This document shows, piece by piece, positions 22,164 through 28,881 of a stretch of DNA of 28,881 bases; position 1 is the stretch's first letter, and every line of letters begins with the position of its first letter. The position numbers and the translations under genes were made by a program. Source of the DNA: JBAZOY01 sp041648505. GTDB lineage: Bacteria; Desulfobacterota; Syntrophia; Syntrophales; CG2-30-49-12. The notes below the pieces were generated by a model that worked only from the letters and a program-made list of their open reading frames with translations, was not told the origin of the DNA and did no database searches. The stretch lies in contig JBAZOY010000028.1 in the NCBI GenBank assembly GCA_041648505.1, forward strand, positions 1 through 28,881, in the 5' to 3' direction.

Positions 22164-24353
22164 ATGGAACCAAAAATATCGACATGGCATGTCAGAGGCA
22201 TGGATTGCGCAGAAGAGACAAAAGCGTTGCGTCAAGCCGTCGGCACCCTGGCCGGAATCATGAATGTGGATTTCAACCTTATCAACGGCACCATGACCGT
22301 GACTGCTGCGGAAGGCGTTGTTGACGAGAGAGATATCATCTCGGCAGTCAGGCGCGCCGGGATGAGCGCGCGGCCTGCTGATAGCAAAGAGGCGGCCGTT
22401 TCTCAATCTGAATCCACTGGATTCTGGCTGACGCACGGCCGCGCCGCCCTGTGCGTAATTAGCGGCATTGCCGTGGCGACGGGTTTTCTTTCCCACTGGC
22501 TTTCCCATGGAAGTCTCCTCGATGCATTTGCTGAAGGCGGGCGAAGCGCATCACATGTTTTCCCTGCGGTTTCAATCGGACTCTATCTTGTCGCAGTGCT
22601 TACCGGCGGATGGTTCATTTTCCCCAAAGCCGTTACTGCGCTCCGTCGCTTCCGTGCGGATATGAACCTGCTGATGACAATTGCCGTATTCGGCGCCATC
22701 GGCATCGGCGAGTGGTTCGAAGCGGCCACCGTCACTTTTCTTTTCTCCCTATCCCTTGTCCTCGAGGCCTGGAGCATCGGTCACGCCCGGAACGCCATCA
22801 AGGCGCTGTTCAAGCTTACGCCTACCAGGGCGCGGTACATTTGTCCTCATAACGGCGATATCATGGAAAGGCCTGTTGCCGATGTGCCGCTCGGGGCAAC
22901 GGTCCTGGTCAGGCCGGGGGAACGCATTCCCCTTGACGGCCAAATTACGAAGGGAAGTGCCGCCATCAATCAGTCGCCCATCACAGGGGAATCTATTCCT
23001 GTACAGAAACAGAAAGGCGACGAGGTTTTTGCCGGGACGATTAATGAGGACGGCGCGATTGAATTCCGCGTCACAAAACCGGTTTCGGATACGATAATCG
23101 CTCGCATCATCCGGATGGTCGAAGAAGCGCAATCGCGGCGCGCGCCCTCGGAACAATGGGTGGAAAAGTTCGCCCGTTATTATACCCCGGCTATGATTCT
23201 TCTGGCGGTCGCCATTGCCGTCGTTCCCCCCCTTGTCTTCGGCGGCAACTGGGCGCGCTGGTTTTACGAGTCCCTGGTGATCCTGGTGATCGCCTGTCCC
23301 TGCGCGCTGGTTATCTCGACGCCGGTGAGCATCGTTGCGGCACTGGCCTCGGCGGCTCGCGCGGGAGTTCTCATCAAGGGCGGCGCCTTCCTGGAGGAAG
23401 CAGGGAGGCTCAAGGTTGTCGCCATGGATAAGACAGGCACCATAACCCTTGGCCGCCCTGAGGTTCAGAGAATCATTCCGCTGAACGGGCACACGGAGGA
23501 AGAGCTGCTTGCCCGGGCTGCGGCTTTGGAAATGCACAGCCGCCATCCCCTGGCGAGGGCGGTGGTCCGCAAGGCTGAACAACTCAGCCGCAATGTCGCG
23601 CCGGCGGAAAATTACCGCGAATTCAAAGGACGGGGCGGACAAGGCACGATTGACGGCCGGACGTTCTGGATTGGTTCTCGCCGGCTGCTTCACGAAAAGC
23701 AGATGGAAAGTGAAGAGATGCACAGGAAGATTGACGCCCTTGAAGATGCCGGACATTCGGTGGTCGTGGTGGGAAATGATGATCATGTCTGCGGTTTTTT
23801 CAGCGTGGCCGACAGCGTCCGTGACAACGCCCTTTCCATCGTTGCCGATCTGAAACGCGCCGGCGCGGAAAAAGTCATCATCCTTACCGGCGACAACCGG
23901 GGCACGGCACAGGCGATCAGCGAAAAGATCAAGGCCGACGAATTTTATGCAGAACTTCTTCCGGAAGACAAACTGAAGGCTATTGAGGAAGCGAAGAGTC
24001 GTTATGGCGCCGTGGCTATGGTCGGAGACGGGATCAATGACGCCCCCGCCCTGGCCGCCGCCACCCTGGGCATTGCCATGGGCGCCGCGGGAACGGATAC
24101 GGCGATGGAGACGGCGGACGTTGCGCTCATGTCCGACGATTTGTCCCGGCTCCCTTGGCTCATTCGCCACGGGCGGCGCACGTTGGGCGTCATCCGTCAG
24201 AATATCGGCTTTGCGTTGAGCGTGAAGTTGCTGTTTATGGGCCTGGCAATTGCCAACATCGCTACATTATGGATGGCAATTACGGCAGATATGGGTGCCT
24301 CGCTGTTGGTAATTATGAACGCCTTGCGTCTCCTTCGCAGCAAAGAAGCTTGA
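22164..24353 (+). CDS. ZntA/CadA-type heavy-metal P1B-ATPase
   Basis: A 729-residue P-type ATPase that uses ATP to export soft divalent metals (Zn2+, Cd2+, Pb2+). In order: one N-terminal HMA domain with GMDCAEE (Cys15, a CxxE form rather than CxxC), eight membrane helices, the actuator TGES, the channel motif CPCALVIS, the phosphorylation site DKTGTI, HP (HSRHPLA), GDGINDAPAL, and ADMGASLLVIMNALRLL in the last helix, whose Asp marks the Zn/Cd/Pb subgroup. GC content is visibly higher than in neighbouring genes, suggesting a separate origin. The ATG has only a weak GCGGAA nearby; a stronger GAGGGAG lies about 30 nt upstream. A small CCTCA-GCAA-TGAGG hairpin lies in the leader. Confidence 0.93.
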   Translation: MEPKISTWHVRGMDCAEETKALRQAVGTLAGIMNVDFNLINGTMTVTAAEGVVDERDIISAVRRAGMSARPADSKEAAVSQSESTGFWLTHGRAALCVISGIAVATGFLSHWLSHGSLLDAFAEGGRSASHVFPAVSIGLYLVAVLTGGWFIFPKAVTALRRFRADMNLLMTIAVFGAIGIGEWFEAATVTFLFSLSLVLEAWSIGHARNAIKALFKLTPTRARYICPHNGDIMERPVADVPLGATVLVRPGERIPLDGQITKGSAAINQSPITGESIPVQKQKGDEVFAGTINEDGAIEFRVTKPVSDTIIARIIRMVEEAQSRRAPSEQWVEKFARYYTPAMILLAVAIAVVPPLVFGGNWARWFYESLVILVIACPCALVISTPVSIVAALASAARAGVLIKGGAFLEEAGRLKVVAMDKTGTITLGRPEVQRIIPLNGHTEEELLARAAALEMHSRHPLARAVVRKAEQLSRNVAPAENYREFKGRGGQGTIDGRTFWIGSRRLLHEKQMESEEMHRKIDALEDAGHSVVVVGNDDHVCGFFSVADSVRDNALSIVADLKRAGAEKVIILTGDNRGTAQAISEKIKADEFYAELLPEDKLKAIEEAKSRYGAVAMVGDGINDAPALAAATLGIAMGAAGTDTAMETADVALMSDDLSRLPWLIRHGRRTLGVIRQNIGFALSVKLLFMGLAIANIATLWMAITADMGASLLVIMNALRLLRSKEA

Positions 24354-24405
24354 AAGGGCTCAATTCATTCCGATGTCCATAACACTAGTATAGCCAGGAG
24401 ATTAT

Positions 24406-24607
24406 ATGCCTAATCATGAACATTCTCATGTCAATCACCTTTCTCAATAAACACATGTGTCACGATAAACATGATCATATGCATGGTGCAATAGATCCAG
24501 CTCTGCTAAATGCTGAGAGCAGTATTTGGGCTGTCAAATGCTCGCTCATTGTCTTATCTATCACAGCCATTTTTCAGGACGGACTATTTAAAATTCCTAG
24601 AGCCTGA
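24406..24607 (+). pseudogene. Truncated, frameshifted CDF cation transporter
   Basis: After CAGGAG, an ATG at 24406 opens MPNHEHSHVNHLSQ and then stops at 24448. The His-rich N-terminus continues in another frame as HMCHDKHDHMHG, followed by AIDPALLNAESSIWAVKCS and the first part of helix 1, a pattern typical of FieF/CzcD-like CDF proteins. The similarity ends after about 60 residues (AIFQ) and the frame closes at 24607. Both a frameshift and a 3' deletion are therefore present. It marks the right edge of the metal island; the junction with the minus-strand CoA-transferase follows at once. Confidence 0.75.
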
Positions 24608-24663
24608 CAAATTCTCCAAAGCAATAACCAAAATCTTATTTGTAAAATCCTCTCTCTTTGCTT

Positions 24664-25893
24664 TTAGATTATCTCTTCCCTCTTAAATTTTTCTATTTCC
24701 TGCTCACTGTATTTACCAAATACCTTTAAAACCTCTTCCGTATCTTCTCCCAACCGGGGGGCGGCCTTTCTTGTCCGTGCTTGAGCATTACTAAAATGTA
24801 TAGGAAAGCCGGGGATCTTTACCTTACCTAAATCAGGATGATTAATTTCATCCAGATAATTCGCCACTATCTGGGGATCATTTTCCAGTTCCGTTTGGCG
24901 ATTTACAGGGCTCGCGATGAGATCTTTTTCTTTGAAAATTTTCACCCACTCGTCCCTTGTTTTAGTTAAAAAAATCTCCTGAAGTAACGATATCAGTTCT
25001 CGTGAATACTTATTTAACCTCTTTTCCTGTGTATTAAACCTCTTATCCACCTCTAATTCTCTGTAGTTCATGGCCTCACAGAGAAGAATCCAATCCCCGC
25101 CATCGGGTTGAAGACTCATGACAATCCATTTACCGTCCCCGCAACGATAGTAATTACGGTAGGGATCAGTATCCATACGATTGTGGCGTAACACATCTTG
25201 CTTAAGCCAGAGGGCGTTCAAGAAATTAAAATAGGCTAAGTTTACAGCAGCTCCTAAAATAGAGGTCTTAATCTCCTGACCTTTGCCGGTACGCTCCCGC
25301 ATAAAGAGGGCGGTCAAGACTCCCTGACTGACGATAATGGCGGTTGCCTGATCAATAAGTCCGAACTGTAAAAGAAGAGGAGGCATCTCCGATTCTCCCA
25401 TACTGAACATGATCCCCGATCTTCCCTGGCCTTGAAAATCAAATCCTCCGCTGTCTCTATAGGGTCCCTTGTGTCCAAAAGCTGAAACAGAAGCATAGAT
25501 CAAGCGGTGATTTAAACCGGAAAGTATGGGATAGGTCATCCCCATCTTTTCCACAGTTTTTTGCCGAAGATTTGTAACAAAGATATCAAACTGAGGGATC
25601 AGGCGGTAAACAATCTCTCTTCCCTGCTCTTTGTTTAGATCTATTGTAATTGATTTCTTGTTCCGATTCGCACCTTCAAAGAATAGATTTCTGTCACCGG
25701 GCAAATTGAAGCAGGTTCGTCCAAAACGGCTGCGGCGCCGGATGGGATCACCTTTTACTCTCTCTTCTATTTTAACCACCTCTGCGCCCAGATCACCGAG
25801 GATTGCCATTCCTCCCGGCCCCGCATGAAATATACCCAGTTCTAAAATGCGAACCCCCTCGAGAGGGTAGGCCGCATCTTCACTATTCTCCAT
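24664..25893 (-). CDS. Class III (CaiB/BaiF) CoA-transferase
   Basis: A protein of 409 residues that moves CoA between carboxylic acids through an aspartyl-CoA thioester. Family features are PLEGVRILELG at the start, LGDLGAEVVKIE, the Arg-rich segment DPIRRRSRFG, NRNKKSITIDLNKEQG, the catalytic Asp in SGGFDFQGQGRSG and the C-terminal LGEDTEEVLK. The ATG at 25893 has GGAGG 11 nt upstream; an in-frame GTG at 25929 would add 12 residues, but its AAGGAG is only 3 nt away. It stands alone, so the substrate cannot be read from context. It might activate an acid for the thiolase/SDR pathway encoded 12 kb away, by analogy with BbsEF; that is speculation. Confidence 0.87.
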   Translation of the reverse strand: MENSEDAAYPLEGVRILELGIFHAGPGGMAILGDLGAEVVKIEERVKGDPIRRRSRFGRTCFNLPGDRNLFFEGANRNKKSITIDLNKEQGREIVYRLIPQFDIFVTNLRQKTVEKMGMTYPILSGLNHRLIYASVSAFGHKGPYRDSGGFDFQGQGRSGIMFSMGESEMPPLLLQFGLIDQATAIIVSQGVLTALFMRERTGKGQEIKTSILGAAVNLAYFNFLNALWLKQDVLRHNRMDTDPYRNYYRCGDGKWIVMSLQPDGGDWILLCEAMNYRELEVDKRFNTQEKRLNKYSRELISLLQEIFLTKTRDEWVKIFKEKDLIASPVNRQTELENDPQIVANYLDEINHPDLGKVKIPGFPIHFSNAQARTRKAAPRLGEDTEEVLKVFGKYSEQEIEKFKREEII

Positions 25894-26177
25894 ATTTCCA
25901 TCTACCTCCAATTCGTTCACTCGATTCACACGCTCCTTCTTACGTATGACAAAATGTTAGTCTTTTTGTGAGGACTCTGAAAATTATGTTCATCAACGAT
26001 CAGAAACCTTGTCGGCCATGTACGTCTCGCTTCCCGCAAAGGCATGATGCAGGAACAATTTCTAAGCCGTTCTGAATCCAATTTTCACTATTCTGCAAGA
26101 GCCTCTATTAGATGTATTATTCCCCTCTTATTCTACAAATAATTTCAGCAAAACCAATGAGTTATGGAAACTGCCGC

Positions 26178-27215
26178 TCAACTGGCCTGGCCACTTAACT
26201 GGCCGCATGCGGCGAGAATGTCGCTTCCTTTACTGGCGCGGATGATTGCCGTATAACGATGTTTAATCAGAATCTCTCGAAAGATATTTATATCTCCCTC
26301 GGAGGGAGTACTAAAGGGCGAGCCGGGAATATTGTTAAGAGGGATAAGGTTCAGTTTACAATGTATACCACTGAGGAGCCGGGCAAGGCTTTCCGCATGA
26401 TGTGGAGAAACATTAATGTCTTTGAGCATGACATATTCAAAGGTGAGCATTCTCCGCCTGGGCATGGGATAGTCCCGGCAGACCTTAAGCAACCCATCGA
26501 GTGGATACTTCCTGTTTATCGGCATTATACGACTTCTCGTCTCATTATCCGGGGCGTTGAGAGATATTGCGAGATTGACGCAGACGTCATTTCCCAGTCG
26601 CCTGATCATTGGGGTAAGGCCGCAGGTGGAAATGGTGATCTTCCTGTTGGAAAATCCCAACCCCCCGGGAGAGGTAATTATTCTGAGTGCCTTTAAGGTG
26701 TTTTCATAATTGTCAAGAGGCTCCCCCATCCCCATCATAACGATATTCTTCATTGCGCCTCCTTCCGGTACGTTAAACCGGAGCGCGGTGATCTGTCCCG
26801 TTATTTCAGAAGGAAGAAGGTTTCTTTTGAAACCATACTTACCAGTAAGGCAGAATTTACAACCCATCCGGCATCCGGCCTGGGTGGAAACACAGACCGT
26901 CCAATGGTTCTTTCCGGGAATAAGTACACTTTCAATAAATAGACCGTCCTCCAGTTTGAACAGTATCTTTTTCGTGCCATATTGCGATGTCTGAACCCGG
27001 TTGATCTCCGGCTGGCCGATCCTGACAATTTCACCGAGCTTGTCTCTGAAATCCCGGGTAAGAGTGGTCATTTCCTCTAATGTTTCAGCTCCCCGCCGGT
27101 AGAGCCAATTCATGATCTGTTTTGCCCTGTATTTCTCTTTGCCGAGAGCAGCGATAAAGCTCTCAACCTCCATTAGAGACATGTCTTTCAGATTAGGTTT
27201 ATCCATTAAGCCCAT
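26178..27215 (-). CDS. rlmN: 23S rRNA/tRNA adenine-C2 methyltransferase RlmN
   Basis: A 345-residue dual-specificity radical-SAM enzyme that methylates C2 of A2503 in 23S rRNA and A37 in some tRNAs. The N-terminal helical domain (MSLMEVESFIAALGKEKYRAKQI) precedes the CxxxCxxC cluster in GCRMGCKFC, the VMMGMGEPLDNY and STCGLTP motifs, and the C-terminal RASKGSDILAACGQL, whose Cys is the methyl-carrying residue. The ATG at 27215 follows AAGGAAG; ATG 27206 is a second choice. The start overlaps the last 17 nt of icd in another frame, so translation is probably coupled to it. Confidence 0.95.
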   Translation of the reverse strand: MGLMDKPNLKDMSLMEVESFIAALGKEKYRAKQIMNWLYRRGAETLEEMTTLTRDFRDKLGEIVRIGQPEINRVQTSQYGTKKILFKLEDGLFIESVLIPGKNHWTVCVSTQAGCRMGCKFCLTGKYGFKRNLLPSEITGQITALRFNVPEGGAMKNIVMMGMGEPLDNYENTLKALRIITSPGGLGFSNRKITISTCGLTPMIRRLGNDVCVNLAISLNAPDNETRSRIMPINRKYPLDGLLKVCRDYPMPRRRMLTFEYVMLKDINVSPHHAESLARLLSGIHCKLNLIPLNNIPGSPFSTPSEGDINIFREILIKHRYTAIIRASKGSDILAACGQLSGQAS

Positions 27216-28443
27216 TAAGCTTCCTTTGCAGGCATTCAGCAACGGCATCAATAAATGCTTCCGTATCCACTTTTTTATTCCTGGGGCTTTTGTCGGCGAG
27301 AGAAATAAGATCCCCAGTCATAATACCCATTTCCACGGTCTCCATGGCCGCCGCCTCTAATTTATCGGCAAAAGAGACAACTTCAGGCGTTCCATCAAGT
27401 TCACCACGCCTGCGCAGACATCCTGACCAGGCAAAGATGACCGCCATGGAATTGGTAAAGGTCTTTTCTCCTTTAAGGTATCGGTAGTAATGTTTCCGAA
27501 CCGTACCATGAGCCGCCTCATATTCAAAATAACCACGAGGTGAAACCAGAACAGAGGTCATCATGGCCAGGCTCCCATAAACTCCAGCAATCATATCGGA
27601 CATCACATCACCGTCATAGTTTTTAAGAGCCCAGAGTATCCCTCCCGCCGACTTTACGATCCTGGCAACGGCATCATCAATAAGGGCAAAAAAATAAGAG
27701 ATTCCAGCCTCTTCGAATTTTGCTCTCCATTTCTTTTCGTACTCCACAGCAAATATATCTCTGAAACGGGCATCGTAGATCGTAGAGATGGTATCCTTGG
27801 TGCTGAACCAAAGGTCAATCTTTTGATCTAGAGCAACGGTAAAGCAGGCCCTGGCAAAACTTTCTATGGATTTATCTGTGTTGTGCATGCCCTGAACAAT
27901 CCCCGGCCCCGTGAATTCTTTGATCGTCCGTCTAATCGGTTCGCCACCGGCGGGGGTAAAGACAATCTCTGCTTTTCCTGCACCTGTTATCCGCATCTCC
28001 GTACCTGCATATACATCACCATAGGCATGTCTTCCTATTGTGATCGGCCTCTTCCATGCGGCTATGGAAGGCCGGATATTTTTTACGAGGATAGGCTTCC
28101 TGAACATTGTACCGTCAAGCATCTCTCTGATCGTTGCATTGGGACTCTTCCATAGTTTCTTTAAATCGTATTCTCTGAGGCGGTCTTCATTGGGAGTAAT
28201 GGTCGCACACTTTATGCCTACACCATATTTCATGATAGCCTTCCCCGCATCAACCGTGACCTGGTCAGAAGTCTCATCGCGATGCCTTATATGAAGGTTA
28301 TAATATTCGATGTTCATGTCCAGATATGGGAAAAGCAATTTTTCCTTCACCATCTTCCACATGATTCTCGCCATTTCGTCGCCGTCCATCTCGACTATGG
28401 TGGATTTTACCTTTAGCTTTTGCCTAAAGCATGTTTCAATCAT
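27199..28443 (-). CDS. icd: NADP-type isocitrate dehydrogenase, eukaryote-like (type II)
   Basis: A 414-residue homodimeric dehydrogenase that converts isocitrate to 2-oxoglutarate and CO2. It matches mitochondrial/cytosolic IDH rather than Escherichia coli Icd: VEMDGDEMARIMWK, VGIKCATITPNEDR, WKSPNATIREMLDGTMFRKP, PITIGRHAYGDVYAGTE, then DDAVARIVKSAGGILWALKNYDGDVMSD with the metal-binding Asp residues, and EAAHGTVRKHYY near the cofactor site. The ATG at 28443 is used here; a TTG one codon earlier has an equally good GGAG site. The gene overlaps the stop of a 45-aa membrane protein upstream and the start of rlmN downstream. Cofactor preference is inferred from the family. Confidence 0.94.
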   Translation of the reverse strand: MIETCFRQKLKVKSTIVEMDGDEMARIMWKMVKEKLLFPYLDMNIEYYNLHIRHRDETSDQVTVDAGKAIMKYGVGIKCATITPNEDRLREYDLKKLWKSPNATIREMLDGTMFRKPILVKNIRPSIAAWKRPITIGRHAYGDVYAGTEMRITGAGKAEIVFTPAGGEPIRRTIKEFTGPGIVQGMHNTDKSIESFARACFTVALDQKIDLWFSTKDTISTIYDARFRDIFAVEYEKKWRAKFEEAGISYFFALIDDAVARIVKSAGGILWALKNYDGDVMSDMIAGVYGSLAMMTSVLVSPRGYFEYEAAHGTVRKHYYRYLKGEKTFTNSMAVIFAWSGCLRRRGELDGTPEVVSFADKLEAAAMETVEMGIMTGDLISLADKSPRNKKVDTEAFIDAVAECLQRKLNGLNG

Positions 28444-28573
28444 CAATCCATGGCTCCTTTATCCAATCTTTTTTCTTTCTCAGGTACACAAAAGCACTGA
28501 ATCCACACAGAAGAATCGTCAATACGAAGATAAGGTAACAGGGAAGTTCGATATATACTATTTTAGATGACAT
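28436..28573 (-). CDS. 45-aa single-helix membrane protein overlapping icd
   Basis: A 45-codon frame with one hydrophobic helix (YLIFVLTILLCGFSAFVYL), a basic RKKK boundary and an acidic C-terminal end (KEPWIDD). Its TGA (28436-28438) overlaps the first codons of icd, and the GGAG site of icd lies inside its final codons, an arrangement typical of translational coupling and hard to explain by chance alone. The site before its own ATG (28573) is weak. No homologue is recognised; a regulatory or assembly role for a small membrane protein is possible but unproven. Confidence 0.5.
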   Translation of the reverse strand: MSSKIVYIELPCYLIFVLTILLCGFSAFVYLRKKKDWIKEPWIDD

Positions 28574-28852
28574 CAGACAATACCGTTTCTTCCCTGTCGC
28601 GGGCGGATCAACATTTATATTTAAGCCGTTTCAACATAGCAGAAAGCATCCTGTCGTAAAAGTATAAATTTCAGACCTTGATCGGAATGTTTTCTTGCTA
28701 TTGTCCCTTAAAAACGATATCATTACAAAGCTTGTTTCTCTAAAGAGTACGAAGGAAAAGCGGCAGTTTTTATCTTCAAAATAATGCTTGTTAGGAAAGA
28801 CAATTTTTATTACCTCTAAAACTTTGCAAAACTTTTACCATAAGGTAAACCA
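28574..28852. other. Intergenic region before the right edge
   Basis: An AT-rich stretch without a convincing gene on either strand. It should contain the promoter of the 45-aa protein-icd-rlmN transcript (minus) and of the gene starting at the right edge (plus). No clear -35/-10 pair stands out. Confidence 0.4.
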
Positions 28853-28881
28853 GTGAATATACTCGGCCGATTCAGAAAAAA
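28853..28881 (+). CDS. Possible start of a plus-strand gene (cut by window end)
   Basis: GTG at 28853 follows AAGGT by 6 nt and opens a frame reading VNILGRFRK to the end of the window. Only nine codons are visible, so the product cannot be named. The ribosome site is the sole support. Confidence 0.3.

Noticed and set aside
22749..24170. 473-codon minus-strand frame opposite the P-type ATPase
   Set aside because: A long antisense frame is expected in GC-rich coding DNA; the plus strand has every P-type ATPase motif, and this frame resembles no protein.
1..28881. CRISPR array, tRNA, rRNA or prophage genes
   Set aside because: I saw no regularly spaced direct repeats, no tRNA cloverleaf with a CCA-end context, no rRNA segments and no phage structural genes.

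Overview
The window looks like a chromosomal segment of an anaerobic Gram-negative bacterium, most likely a deltaproteobacterium (Desulfobacterota; a Syntrophus/Smithella-type syntroph would fit). The pointers are the rpsF-rpsR-rplI-dnaB order, a DUF2284 metal-binding protein, an HMG-CoA-synthase-like/DUF35 fusion beside an SCP2-type thiolase, a class III CoA-transferase and a eukaryote-like (type II) isocitrate dehydrogenase. This placement is inferred from gene families, not from a search.

Layout. 1-1100: intergenic sequence, then a 47-aa cysteine-rich protein overlapping a DUF2284 gene. 1130-3970 (minus strand): a CBS-domain protein translationally coupled to an ArsB/NhaD-type ion permease, a small one-helix protein ending in a terminator, and a small secreted protein. 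4048-5362 (plus): a 110-bp inverted-repeat element, a near-consensus sigma-70 promoter, a leader of about 270 nt and rpoH. 5359-8328 (minus): dnaB, rplI, rpsR and rpsF, with dnaB and rpoH overlapping at their stop codons. 8415-12015 (minus): SDR dehydrogenase, thiolase and HMG-CoA-synthase-like/DUF35 fusion, probably the last steps of a beta-oxidation-like pathway.

12568-24607 (plus) is a heavy-metal island. It holds a small secreted protein, a CzcCBA/CusCBA-type RND efflux system, a PII-like protein without the usual uridylylation tyrosine, a VKOR-thioredoxin fusion, a DmeF-like CDF exporter, a lipoprotein, a ZntA/CadA-type P-type ATPase and a broken CDF gene. Base composition differs visibly from gene to gene (the ATPase GC-rich, the CDF exporter AT-rich), and an 80-bp leader occurs twice, so the island seems to have been assembled stepwise. 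No dedicated metal-responsive regulator (MerR, ArsR or two-component) was found in it.

24664-28573 (minus) returns to housekeeping and metabolism: a CaiB/BaiF CoA-transferase, rlmN, icd and a 45-aa membrane protein overlapping the icd start. A new plus-strand gene may begin at the right edge.

The least ordinary items are the HMG-CoA-synthase-like protein that appears to have lost all three catalytic residues, the PII protein and duplicated leader inside the metal island, and several very small overlapping genes that standard gene calling would probably miss.
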